From Agarophyton chilense (taxonomy: Eukaryota > Rhodophyta > Florideophyceae > Gracilariales > Gracilariaceae), in the NCBI GenBank assembly GCA_030374765.1, contig JARGXX010000100.1, positions 62,001 through 126,000 of the forward strand: 64,000 bases of DNA, read 5' to 3'. Within the stretch, counting starts at the first letter, position 1. Each line of letters opens with the position of its first letter. The translations under genes were made by a program, and so were the position numbers. Of the stretch, positions 33,200-43,202 are shown one piece after another. The notes under the pieces are model-generated. The model searched no databases. It saw only the letters and a list, made by a program, of their open reading frames with translations, and was not told where the DNA came from.

Positions 33200-34560
33200 G
33201 TCATGTGACAAGGCACAGAGCCCGAATTGTAGCGAAGGGTTTCATGCAGCAGTACGGAATAGAATATTTGAAAGTCTTTGCTCCTGTGGTCAGATACACC
33301 ACACTCCGCACAGTGCTTGCCCTTATTGTTGATCAGGGATTGAAGTTCATGAGGCTGGATGTCAAAGCTGCATTCTTGTATGGAACCCTGGATGAAGAAA
33401 TATACATGGAACAGCCTCGTGAATTTGAAGAACAGGACAGTGACCATCTGGTTTATCGAATGATGAAAGCGATTTATGGTTTGAAACAAGCGTCAAGAGC
33501 TTTCGAAAGTTCTTGCATCCTATCGTCGTCAGCCTAGGTGCAAGAGTCTCTTCTGCAGATCCTTCTTTGTAAACTGTGCGGATTGTAAAAGTCAATAACG
33601 GGGGGATGATGATAGTTGTCGTCTACGTTGGTAAAGTTCTCATTGCTGGCCAATCGGAAGATGCCTTGAAGACCTTTGTGCAACAGCTCAGTCAGCATCT
33701 CGATCTACGAATCGAGAAAGATGAGAGCAAGTTTTTGGGTTTGAATATAGAGAATAGTACATCTGAATCGGAGCTCAAGATCCATAATGCACCTTTGATT
33801 GATGATACCCTGATACGTTTTGGCATGGAACACTGTGCACCTATCGGAACGCCCATGGTTCCCAACATACAATTGCAGCCAGCAGAGGATTTGTTGAACA
33901 TTTCCTACCGCGAGCTAGTTGGAATCTTGCTTCATATGGCAAATACGTGCCGCCCAGACATTTCATTTGCCGTTGGATACCTCTCCTGCTTTCTCGATAA
34001 GTACGGTAGGCCGCATTGGAAGGCTGCTAAACTTGTATTTCGATACTTGAAGGTAACAAGGTACATGGGACTGGTATATCGCAAAACGCAGTGCTTCCCT
34101 TGTGGACTACACTGATACTGATTTTGCTGCTCATACTGATGATCTTAAGTCCACCAGTGGTTTCGTATTTGTGTTGTCTGAAGCTAGTAGCTCTTGGCGT
34201 TCTAAGAAGCAATCTATTATTGCTCAGTCAAAGGTAGAATCTGAATACGTTTTAATGTCCTACGCCGTTCGAAATTCCCTTTGGTTTCGTGAATTGTTGA
34301 GTGGACTCGGTGTAAAGATGGAGGCAGGTACGGTCATTTACGGAGACAATAAAAGAGCACTGGTTCTCTCTCGTGATCACATTTGTAGTGAAAGGACAAA
34401 GCACATTGATGTTCGATATCATGTCGTACGCGATCATGTGGAAAAGAAAATGTTGACTTGAGGAACCTTCCAAGTTCCCTGATGGTGGCTGATGTTATGA
34501 CTAAAGGTCTAGCTCCTTCCTCTCACTTCGACCATTGCAAGAACATGGGACTGAGAAAGG
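33200..34560 (+). pseudogene. Copia-3 reverse transcriptase and RNase H region
   Basis: RT: R-I-V-A-K-G-F, F-A-P-V-V-R near 33280, D-V-K-A-A-F-L-Y-G near 33360, K-A-I-Y-G-L-K-Q-A near 33470. RNase H: D-Y-T-D-T-D-F-A near 34105, S-W-R-S-K-K-Q-S, S-K-V-E-S-E-Y and D-N-K-R-A-L near 34350, R-T-K-H-I-D-V-R near 34400. Broken. Confidence 0.9.
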
Positions 34561-34586
34561 ATTACACAGTGTAGAACGAAAGGGTA

Positions 34587-34802
34587 TGTTGACAGATGAA
34601 GTTCATCCTATCTAAGTGCAGACTACACATTACGTGCGTTCTATCGCTGTTGGGAATATTCTTGTTTACAATAGATATTTTGAGCGAGTTGAATTTTTAT
34701 TACAGAGCCTTTGGCAATCTTAAAGTTAGAATCTTTTACTTAAGCCAATCTCTGGGCTCCAACACAAAGTAAACTTTGAATCCAAGTTCTGATCCAGTAA
34801 GA
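34587..34802 (+). repeat. 3' LTR of Copia-3
   Basis: 216 bases, TGTTGACAGA...CAGTAAGA, followed by the target duplication CCGAG. Confidence 0.92.
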
Positions 34803-34807
34803 CCGAG

Positions 34808-34927
34808 GTTTCATATTCCCAACTTCTAGATACATCGGTAAAGGGAGACGAACATGAACTGGACGACATTTTCCTGGCTCCTGGAACAGACTCGGAGGTT
34901 CATCAGGTCCCGTCAGTTCTAGTCTAG
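34808..34927 (+). pseudogene. Acidic host protein, 3' end after Copia-3
   Basis: The frame entering Copia-3 continues here: V-S-Y-S-Q-L-L-D-T-S-V, then acidic E-H-E-L-D-D-I-F-L-A-P, ending S-V-L-V and stop at 34925-34927. The run of about 40 residues in the same acidic style supports the reading that the element landed inside a coding region. Confidence 0.5.
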
Positions 34928-35235
34928 GTTAGTTCTTAGATGTTTTGGGAACCTGCCTAGGCGTAAGAAGACATTGGTCTTGAGTAATTAACCGTCGGCA
35001 GAACCGACGTTTCTAGCACATCTTTTTAGTCTACAGTGTATATGTAAATAGAAACATATACTTTAGGATACGCAGTACCCTTCTCATAATTATAATTGCA
35101 CACTGAGTAACTGTTTTCACATGTAGCCCCAAACTACTGCCTAGCAAAAACACATGATTGCAGCTGCAATTTACGAAGGAGCGCTACGCTCCCTTGAAAT
35201 GATTAGTTAAGACACCTTTAACACCTCGGTGGCCA
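34928..35235. other. No gene seen
   Basis: AT-rich spacer between the acidic gene and the M13 fragment. A short perfect palindrome-like GGAGCGCTACGCTCC occurs near 35179-35193. Confidence 0.5.
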
Positions 35236-35309
35236 AGCAAATAATGAAACTAAATCGAAAACCAACGAATAAAGTACGCTGCCAGCATTTCTTCCGACAT
35301 TTGTTTCAA

Positions 35310-35700
35310 GGCATCTACAACCAAATAGGTTCCCCAACAAATCTCATATCTTTCAACGGGCGGCATAAACATGGGGTCTTCTTCTTTGACACCAAAAGAA
35401 GCATGAAAGTCACTTAAAACTTCTACAATTTTCGCACGAAACTCCCCGTGAGAATGTGGATCCATGATTATTCTTTGCAAAGCATTTTCTTTTCTGATGA
35501 TGTCGCGCCAGATAGTCGTCAATCCCAAGAAAAAGCGTGCTCTGGTGAGAAGCAATCTACATCGGCAAGCCAGTCGTGCTTTTCCATGAATTTCTTTAAT
35601 CCAGCCAAAATGACAGTTTAACACCGCCATAATCTGCTATGTTTTCACCGAGGCACGGTTTACCGTCTAAGTTTTTACCAAATATCTGATTGTTACTGAA
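35310..35700 (-). pseudogene. M13 zinc peptidase (neprilysin-like), C-terminal fragment
   Basis: M13 enzymes are zinc metallopeptidases, usually membrane-bound and facing outward. On the minus strand a frame near 35610-35695 reads D-G-K-P-C-L-G-E-N-I-A-D-Y-G-G, the conserved GENIAD-x-GG block, and after a frame change comes R-F-F-L-G-L-T-T-I-W, D-P-H-S-H-G-E-F-R near 35465 and D-P-M-F-M-P-P-V-E-R near 35370, close to the family's D-P-H-S-P-x-x-[FY]-R and C-terminal ending. The terminal C-x-x-W reads differently and the catalytic HExxH half is absent. Only the last fifth of the protein survives. Confidence 0.7.
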
Positions 35701-35794
35701 AAGCTGTAAGTTTTATGTGATAAAGAACATGCGTTTGACAGACTTTTGCACGCTTTTTCGATTCCAAGCTACTGAAATGGTGCCCCACTATCCC
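35701..35794. other. Short spacer
   Basis: Nothing recognised between the M13 fragment and the repeated RING-like segment. Confidence 0.4.
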
Positions 35795-36440
35795 CATTTC
35801 GATTTTGAGAAGGCGATGGGCGTATCCCGTTCTTCTTTTCTCTACGCTTGCGACGCTTACGGTTCGCCACCATTTTTTTTTTCTAAACGGTGACGCTTGG
35901 TGTCCGAGAGTGATAGACATTGTAGTTTTTTTTGAATCGAAACCTGTGACGTGTAGTCAATTTAACTGAGTACCTGTCCGCTATGAATGCAGCGACGACA
36001 TATTGGGTACTTGTATCCATCATCTGTGTTTATATGCCTCGAAAAGAAATCTTTACGAAACACATGTTGACAGAAAAGTTTTGCTACATTCCCTTCAAGA
36101 GTTTGGAGAGAGATGGGACATTCTTTTGGATGGTTGATGCGCGAAACGTGTGCAGAAGAACACATGTTAGCGGTGGACCAAAACGAATAAACGAAGTACA
36201 AGATTCGCGAGGGTACAAAGAAGAACAGCTTACTGAGGTAGAGAGTCTGTCAAAAATTTGAAGACGTGTACTGTCTCCATGAGGCTACTTACCCTAATAC
36301 TGTAAGCTAATTGGCGCATTTTTGTGGTGGTCACGGCGGGCTCTCGGACGAACTTTCAGTCACCCAGGTAGTTTTACTCTATTTTATGGGGGTAGCAATA
36401 AAGTGCCCAAAACCCAGGGTTCGCACAGCAGGTATTGATG
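35795..36440. repeat. RING-like repeat segment, copy 1
   Basis: About 640 bases aligning with 60520-61170 at roughly 75-80% identity by eye, from GATGGGCGTA near the left end to GGGTTCGCAC near the right end. The likeness runs well beyond the coding part into both flanks. No terminal inverted repeats were seen. Confidence 0.75.
35962..36201 (-). pseudogene. RING-like protein, degraded copy
   Basis: Matches the better copy at 60600-60929 from the start M-Y-x-V through R-I-N-H-P-K. Here zinc ligands are lost: C-P-I-S for C-P-T-C, Q-H-V-F-R for Q-H-V-F-C and Y-P-I-C for C-P-I-C. The frame ends early relative to the other copy. Almost certainly not functional. Confidence 0.65.
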
Positions 36441-36995
36441 GATTATTTGTCGATAAAAACCCCACAGTAGCGTGATTGAAGGGTTCTATTCTTGTAGGGG
36501 TGTCTGTCATCGTACAGAAAATTTCAAACGTAGGGGATAATAGCAAGACTACTAAATGGCAATGTTAAATTATTTATTGGAAAATGATAGAAAACTTTTG
36601 TATAAATTCAGAACTGTCCATATCTTAACTACCAAAATCTGGTCATATTCAGAGGGTTCTTACAACAGTCCACTTTAGCCTACCTGAACACTATATGTAA
36701 CAAATACGAGATTCAACGTTTTTAGTCATTTGCTGCAAGGTTCTCAACTGAAAAATAATAAAAAGTTTGTATTATTAGAATATTAAAAACCTTCGCTTTT
36801 GCTGTGCAAACGCCAGTAAAACTTTTCACAAAATGATGATATACCGTAGTTCATACGACATAAACCTCTTCAACTCGCTTTTTTCTAACGCTTTTTTCTT
36901 TTATTGACGATTAATAGCTACTTCGGCCGTAAATCTTCCCGGAACGTAATCTTTCTTAATACAAATACCAAATGCTACAAGATCATACACAAGCT
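36441..36995. other. AT-rich stretch, no gene seen
   Basis: About 550 bases, strongly AT-rich with several homopolymer runs. No frame of interest and no repeat partner recognised. Confidence 0.55.
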
Positions 36996-37310
36996 CAGCT
37001 TATGAACCAATGTTCCTTGAGCACTTGGGCTTCGCTCGAGCACTTTCAGTGAGGTTGGGCTCAGCCAACACGTCACTTCGTGTTGCCTGCAACCGGTTTT
37101 GGGCTCCGCCCGAAACCATACGTGGTACACGGGCTCAGCACATGCACCACTGGTTCTTGAGCACTTTGGGCTTTGTCCTAGTGCTTGAGGTGAGGTCGAG
37201 CTGATCCCACACCTCACTTCGTGTTGCTTGCTACCGGTTTTGGGCTGAGTCCGAACCAATACGTGGTGCAGGGGCTCAGCCCACACCTCATTTCATGTTG
37301 CTCGCACTGC
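36996..37310. repeat. 140-base tandem repeat, about 2.2 copies
   Basis: Units start at 36996, 37136 and 37277, each with CAGC near the start and a shared block CACTTCGTGTTGC then CCGGTTTTGGGCT. The copies differ at many places, so the array is old. It is GC-rich compared with both flanks. Frames on both strands are open because of the repeat, not because of a gene. Confidence 0.85.
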
Positions 37311-37850
37311 AGCTTTTGCTACAATCTTGAATCTATTAACTAGGAAATTCTGCAGCGAAAAAGGCTTGGTTTGATACCAGGTTTTGTTGTTTGCATACAT
37401 GTGTAGGTTCATAGCAGAAGGTGTTCTTTATTTGCTTGTATTTGGAGTATTTGCTCGTTTTCCTTTTCGAATGGGACGGCGATAAACAATGAGCGATTGG
37501 ACTTCTGTCTCTCCTAAGTTTTCCAGCATAGCACTTTCAGTTTTATGGACGGCTTATATCCATAGCTGGTCCTCACCTCTTTGTTTATTGAAAGTAATTG
37601 ACTTGTGCTGACGTGAAACGTGGTCTATCAAATCTTTGAAGCGGTAGTAAGCTGATTTCTGCCCAGTTTTATTCTAAAGATTGTTTGAGTAGTTCTTCCG
37701 CATTTTTTTCTGGTCTCCGCTGTACTTAATAGTCGCACTGGGACGAAATTTCTTTTCTTACACCCATCCCTCTACAATATGACAAGCTCAATCACACTCT
37801 TCGGAAGCTCTGGTACAAACTTTTCTGTGAGTATAGCCAGACGTTGCAGT
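37311..37850. other. No gene seen
   Basis: Spacer with only short frames; nothing recognised. Confidence 0.5.
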
Positions 37851-37852
37851 GG

Positions 37853-38188
37853 CTAAGGTACAGGTACTGGATCTGCTTGTCTCACTATTGTCGATCTCGG
37901 TGTCTCTGGAATAGAAAAAGATGTCAGAATGGATCGGTCCAGGAGATTTTTCCTTCGCTCAAGCAAAATCAAGCGGTTTCTCAGTTCTTTCTGCCAAACT
38001 CCCATTTTGTTGATGTCATCTTCACTCTGCGTACAACCCTTCCCGAAACGATTATTTGTACTTGAAAAAAGCGAGCGGCATGCTTGTTTCCGAATTTTAG
38101 GTTCCATTCTACTAATCTGACGTGGCCGTTTAAATCCCGATCCAGTTCCTCCTCCTTGGGTATCTTTTTTCACACCAAGACGCTCCAT
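37853..38188 (-). CDS. Unrecognised basic ORF, 111 residues
   Basis: An open minus-strand frame with an ATG start, rich in Lys and Arg (M-E-R-L-G-V-K-K-D, then G-F-K-R-P-R, N-R-L-I-L-L-E-R-R-K-N) and ending in a Pro/Val tail. No known motif. It may be a gene fragment or chance; a plus-strand frame overlaps it. Low confidence. Confidence 0.25.
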   Translation of the reverse strand: MERLGVKKDTQGGGTGSGFKRPRQISRMEPKIRKQACRSLFSSTNNRFGKGCTQSEDDINKMGVWQKELRNRLILLERRKNLLDRSILTSFSIPETPRSTIVRQADPVPVP

Positions 38189-38506
38189 GGATCAAATATG
38201 CCCTCCCGCCAAGCCATCTTCGACGACTGGGAAAAGGAGAGATGATCATCGTCGTCCAACTATAGGATGAAGATCGATGAAAAGATTTGGATATTTCTAA
38301 AAGTATGCCACACGTTCGAAAATAAAGTAGTAGTATGGTAATGTAAAAATCACTTTACAGATGACTTTGAGCCAAAAACGCTGAAACCTTTTGAGCTCGG
38401 TGTTCTTTTCTGAGCCTGAAATGATGAGCTTCAAGAAACCTCATACTCACTTCTTCACTTTTTCCTACGATAGTGATCTTAGTTTGCAAATCGAAGCTGA
38501 ATCATC

Positions 38507-39782
38507 ATGGAATCATCTCAAAGAACAGTGGAATTGCAAGAGTTTGATAATCCGAGGCGTAGGAAGCGAATAAGGAGATGTGAGAATCGCCTCTTTGACA
38601 GTGCTTCGCTTAAAGAGCGCAACGAACTTTCGAACTCGGCACATAGTAAGTAAACTCAAAAAAATATAAAGCTAGCCAAGAGACTCATTGAGTAATACGC
38701 AACGCTGAAGAATGAAAATGATCCAATAACCGTTAACAAAGACAGTTCTGTCCTAGTTCTCAACTCATTGGCCGACCATTGCAGATTTGGAACGCCACAA
38801 GCACTCAAAAATGATTCTATGGGAGGCGTTATAAAAGGATTAAGGATATTTTATTGCGAAAATGGCCATGATCAAACCTGTTCGGTTCATGAAAATGGAA
38901 GTGCAAGGGGTAATCCCTTAATAGGTAATCCAGATCTCGATCGTTTGAAAAAAAGAGCACATCCTGTGCACCTATCGTGTTTTGGAGCCGTTAAAATTCG
39001 TGCAGGGCCTATAACCCCAGAAAATATCTGCGATCTTGTTGAAAAGTTTTGGTACGGAAGTGGTAATCAACCAAGTGCAACTGATATCTCTCTACACTGC
39101 GTGATGTGTTTAAGTCTTAATTTTGGTTTGAGATACGATGAGAGATCAAAGCTTAAAATTGATAACGTTTGCGTATGGTCCGGTTGAATAACTATGTCTC
39201 TTTTTGAGGCCAAAAAGAATTCAACAATGCAAAGAAAGTACACGGTTCGAGAGTCGGACGGGAACGGTGGGCTTCGACATACTACTATTTGTTGATGCAT
39301 CCGTTTGTGGCAGTACTTTCATGGTTGGTCACCAGAGGAAACACGAGTGGTTTTCTATTCTGTTAAACTAAGAGCAGAAAAGGAGGAGAAGCGTTAAATT
39401 TATCAAGGAATTGGACGTGGAAGAGCTTCAGATGTGTTTTTCAGAAACGTCGTTCGCAAATTGGAGTAGGTAGAAGTGATTTTGAGATGTTCACGGGCCA
39501 TTCCTTAAAGCGTGGTAGCGTACAATTGTGCAGATCACTTGGATTGAAGGATGAGATGGTATAATGGAATTGATTCAAATGAGTGGATATAACGCGAAGG
39601 CAAACTACTGCGAGGCTTACAATTACTGCGCTCCAAAGGAGCTGCGTCGGTGTGCGGCGTGGGAAGAGTACAAACCACATGCGCGGACACTTTTGAAGGA
39701 GGGAAATATAGTTGAAAATGATATTTACTTTAAGGAATGGTTGAAAGAAATGGACCTGGTAGAAGAAGAAGTACAAATTTAA
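38507..39782 (+). mobile_element. Crypton-like tyrosine recombinase, degraded
   Basis: A tyrosine-recombinase gene of a DNA transposon. A short basic start (38507-38653: R-R-R-K-R-I-R-R) is followed by G-N-P-L-I-G-N-P-D-L-D-R-L-K-K near 38915, and L-S-L-N-F-G-L-R-Y-D-E-R-S-K-L near 39110, which fits the first catalytic Arg box. After frame changes come F-T-G-H-S-L-K-R-G-S near 39490 (the H-x-x-R box with Lys-Arg) and S-G-Y-N-A-K-A-N-Y-C-E-A-Y near 39580 with candidate catalytic Tyr. Order and spacing fit Crypton/DUF3504 recombinases. The frame is broken near 39187 and again near 39560. No target repeats were identified, as is usual for Cryptons. Confidence 0.65.
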
Positions 39783-40700
39783 AAGAGCATATTGAACTTT
39801 GCAAACCATGAGGTGGGCGCTCTACTTCTTTCCCCCACCGTCGGTGCAATACCCCGCTTTTGGTTGGCATGATGCTCCATTTCTCGATCCTTCCTCGGCT
39901 TTGGCGCCGTTTGTGGCGCAACTGGCATGGGGTAAACCGCATGTGACGGGGTTTTTGCGAGGGTTCCTGCAGTAAAGCCAGCAGCCGTAGTATTTGTGTT
40001 GTGCGCATTCGGTGGTATACTCGGAGCCACAGCCAATGGTGCTGCTGTGGCTCCAGAGGGTAACGGGTGCTGCTGAGCGCTTTTAGCGTTTGTAGAGTTG
40101 GGGTTAGTGGGGCTTGTTCTACAGCAGCTGTGCTACCGTTGGTAGTGGGGGCACCCGGTAGAGACTGGGCGCCCGGATGAGAAGCACCACTGATGTGTTG
40201 AGCAGAAAGTCTTTCAAGCACCACATTTCCCACCCAATGCGATCTACCACTCGATGCGTGTTTGCAGCGTTGTCTTCACCCACACAGAAGCCACCGAACT
40301 CGACATAGTGGAACTGCTGCTTTTCATCGTCATCGAGTTGGTCGACATCACCACCATCGATAAAGTCATCGTCGTATTCGTGATCGTCAGCGACAGCGGG
40401 CGTGCGGGCGGGCGGCTGTGCGGCCGGCGACGAAGGCTGGTCGTCGTCGTCCTTGCTGACAGATGCTGCGGCAGAGTTTGGAAAGCAGAGCCACCGAGCC
40501 TCACGGATGTTACTGGTTGCCGCCCAGGGGATTCAGACGAATTCGCACGCCGCTTTGCATTCGGTTCTGCGTACATGTAGCGGTAGCGGCTAATGGAGAG
40601 TGTGCGCTTGCGCTTTGACGGCGTTTCGGTTGGCACATTGCGACGCCGCGGCCGTACGAAGCATGAAACCCCGCCAAAAGAGAACGCGTACATATCTTTC
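39783..40700 (-). pseudogene. Unrecognised acidic, low-complexity host gene, probably broken
   Basis: The minus strand is GC-richer than its surroundings. A frame without ATG between about 40548 and 40130 reads S-V-S-K-D-D-D-D-Q-P-S-S, a Pro/Ala part, then D-D-H-E-Y-D-D-D-F-I-D-G-G and F-H-Y-V-E-F-G-G-F-C-V-G-E-D-N. Upstream another frame starting near 40693 is Arg/Ser-rich with R-K-R-T-L-S-I-S-R-Y-R-Y, and downstream a Pro/Ala/Thr-rich frame runs to about 39780. The pieces look like parts of one gene split by frame changes. No domain recognised. Confidence 0.4.
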
Positions 40701-41139
40701 CTTGCCCTGTATGGAGATTCAATTTTTTGTCAAAATCGCGGACAGTGACAAAAACCTCACATAATTTCTTATCCCATCTGCATCGACAGTGTCTTTTACA
40801 AAGATACCCTTCTGCCCACAATCAAGTGTGTTCGCTAATGGAAATTTTTACTGCGGATGTTCTGATATTACTAACACTGGATTATCTCATGTGGACAGCT
40901 GTATCCAAAGGTACGACGTTCGCTTTCAGACCTTTGGGACGCTTGCGTCTTAAATATGAAGCGTTTATGCTATGGCAGTTTCTTCAGCAGGAGCTATAGC
41001 TGCTCGGGGACATTTCTGTTGAAGTCTAATGACGAAGAGCTCGCAAAAAGAGCTTATGTGTGCATCTGTCCCCCGGTCAGGTTGTTTTCAGTTTTCATAT
41101 AGCAGTCGCGTTTATGGCATTGTGGACTTTGGAAGTTGT
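40701..41139. other. No gene seen
   Basis: Spacer with short frames on both strands; nothing recognised. Confidence 0.45.
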
Positions 41140-41144
41140 TCAGG

Positions 41145-41880
41145 AATGTGTTTTATTGACGATTGGTGGCGAAACATTTTTCCGTTCGAGAACATGTCCA
41201 CTTCTCGATCCGAATTGTATGGCTCGCTTGCTACGCGAGGTTGCTTTATCCGAAAGTCCAATTATTCTAGCCGCTCTTCGAAGTAAGTGCTTATAACCGA
41301 CACCATCTGGTGCAGAGAGATCACATACATGTTCCGTCAACGGCAATTTTGTGACAAAGTCCACCAAGTCCTCGTCAAGGAATGGATGGCGTACTTCTCT
41401 TCCACGGTCTCTTATAAGTCTATCGTTTCGTTCAAGATTTCGAAACCATAACCTACAAAAATCGGCATCTTTTTTACGAAGAATACCGTCAGTTCCTTCG
41501 CTTTGGAAAATTGTACGATGCCGACATTTATAACCACCCATCAGATCGTCAGCACCAAGGCCGCTGAATAATACTATTGCTGTAGATTGCGTTACCTCAC
41601 GCGGTCTTTCGAAGCCATGAACAATTTTGTAATCTATTCCTTGGGAAGCAAGCCAGATAGCGGTACCGATAGAGGCATCCATAAGCTGATCACAGGGATG
41701 TAAAAGGTGCCGCACACGACTAGCTAGAGTTCCATCAGCCTTTTTAGCAATTACATCGAAGCATAACATCTCGACTGATCTTCTCTTTGAGCATAAGCTA
41801 TAAGCTGAATCTGTTGCGCAAGCATCCGTGGCGCTCCAGGTGGTCGCTTATCCTCCACACCGCATCCACTGAAGCAGGAC
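41145..41880 (-). pseudogene. ASNSD1: Asparagine synthetase domain-containing protein 1, C-terminal part
   Basis: ASNSD1 resembles glutamine-dependent asparagine synthetase but its function is unsettled. On the minus strand, near 41700-41630, M-D-A-S-I-G-T-A-I-W-L-A-S-Q-G is followed by I-V-L-F-S-G-L-G-A-D-D-L-M-G-G-Y near 41540-41580, then R-N-L-E-R-N-D-R-L-I-R-D-R-G-R-E-V-R-H-P-F-L-D-E near 41370-41440 and K-R-A-I-Q-F-G-S-R near 41215. S-G-x-G-A-D-E/D-x-x-G-G-Y and D-R-x-x-x-x-x-G-R/K-E-x-R-x-P-F-L-D-E are ASNSD1 hallmarks. Sequence like the preceding segment (G-V-E-D-K-R-P-P-G-A-P-R) lies in another frame up to about 41880, so a frame change occurs near 41770. The N-terminal amidotransferase part is missing. 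Confidence 0.8.
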
Positions 41881-42220
41881 GAGCTTATCGTAAGTCACTT
41901 GCGCTCGTTTCTTGAGGCAGAGATTGTCAGACCACCATCGGAAACGCAGCAACCAGCGTTTTCTTTGGACATGCATTTGAAGGACGGTGTTGCCACACGG
42001 CTGGAGTTGAAGACGCTCGAGGCAGGAATTTCTCGCACTGAGGCTTTTACTTTTCAGACGAGAAGCGGTCTCTCCCCGAGGGCTTGACAATGTTATTTGC
42101 TTGACTTGAGGGGGTCCCTTTCCAGGGCTGCTTACGACCTTATGAAAGATGAAAGATGTGAAGACAAAGATATGAGAAGTTTTAAGTCTATACGTATCCC
42201 AGAAACGCCCACGCCCAGTC
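41881..42220. other. Spacer between divergent genes
   Basis: Open frames exist on both strands (41848-42090 minus, 41899-42087 plus), perhaps further ASNSD1 remnants, but no motif was recognised. ASNSD1 and the PDXDC1-like gene point away from each other here, so a shared promoter region is possible. Confidence 0.35.
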
Positions 42221-42229
42221 CTATTGCGT

Positions 42230-43200
42230 GCTATGTTCTGACAATTCCATGTTTTTCCTTCTCTCCGTGTTTGTAGATATATCTGACATTTTGGTTTGGA
42301 CGAATCCGCAAAATGCTAGAAAGGCCATCGCAAAAGAGGCTATTGCAGCATACAGCCAAAGTTTCGTTTCAAATCTGAGGAAAGCTACCGCCACACCATT
42401 ATTATTCTCGCAACAGAGAAGGCAGGCCTTCATTCGGCACAAAAACCATGTATAATGCCAAAGCAAAGGAACAAAGGCGACTATGTTCTCTTTCTCGAGT
42501 CGTGGAGAGAAACCGTCACTGGGGAGGCGGAAATGCTCACTGTCGTTGGGGATTCTACTGCCAGTATGGATGAATCTTTGGAAGCTGTGCTAGAAGGATC
42601 CCACCATCATTGGGAATCTGCGCCGATTCTTATAGTATTTTACGCCTCAAATGATTCAGTTATAACTGCAAACTTGTCTTCTATTCTCCATTTATGCGAC
42701 GCGAAAGACATCAACCTATGTGTCGACGGACCAGGACTTGAATTTATTGCCCAGGCCACTCGACCATCAGATCCGAACGAGTGTTTGCAGAATGCCGACG
42801 TTCTGCTCACGAATCCAGGCTCTGGGTTTGGGTTCGATGACTGCGCTTTCATTAGTATTCACTCTCAGCCCCCCTGCCCGCCATTTCGCAACCGCGCTTA
42901 TGTACTTGTTCCACAGGTCACAACAATTACAACCAAGTACATCGCGAATATCAGAGGAAAGAAATCGCAGTCGCCTGTGTCACTAAATTGTGGACGGCAA
43001 TCTCTCAAATCGGCGTGCCGAGAATTAGAGAGAAAGTTGATGAAGTAACTCATATAACAGAAGCCCTGATTTACCAAATGCGCAACTTGCGCAGTCTGAC
43101 TACGTCCTATGAAGGAGTGGGATGCGTCGTACGCTTCTCATACTAACTTTCAACAAGTGAGCAAGTTTTTCAAAGATTGAGGAAGCGGAAATCCTATCAG
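42230..43200 (+). pseudogene. PDXDC1-like PLP-decarboxylase-fold protein, central part
   Basis: The frame at 42455-43048 reads P-I-L-I-V-F-Y-A-S-N-D-S-V, L-H-L-C-D-A-K-D-I-N-L-C-V-D-G-P and N-A-D-V-L-L-T-N-P-G-S-G-F-G, parallel to the L-x-x-L-C-x-x-x-x-I-x-L-x-V-[ED]-G block and following steps of group II PLP-decarboxylase folds. In another frame near 42990-43130 come L-W-T-A-I-S-Q-I-G-V, I-R-E-K-V-D-E-V-T and V-V-R-F-S-Y, in the order seen in PDXDC1. A frame shift near 43000 and a stop near 43143 split them. The PLP-lysine part was not found. The match is by order of motifs, not by strong identity. Confidence 0.45.
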
Positions 43201-43202
43201 CC

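Larger units (their letters stand above)
30182..34802 (+). mobile_element. Copia-3: Ty1/copia retrotransposon of a second lineage, broken
   Basis: 4621 bases with LTRs, target duplication, initiator tRNA-Met primer site and a complete gag-protease-integrase-RT-RNase H order. Its Gag is of the UBN2/DUF4219 type with a full zinc knuckle, its protease has the standard D-S-G-A, and it lacks the Tudor-like module, so it is not of the Copia-1/2 lineage. The LTRs differ by about 11-12%. Around ten breaks. It sits inside a host coding region. Confidence 0.94.

Noticed and set aside
37010-37286. Coding frames across the 140-base repeat
   Set aside because: They arise because the repeat unit lacks stops on both strands; the peptide repeats with the DNA unit and matches nothing.
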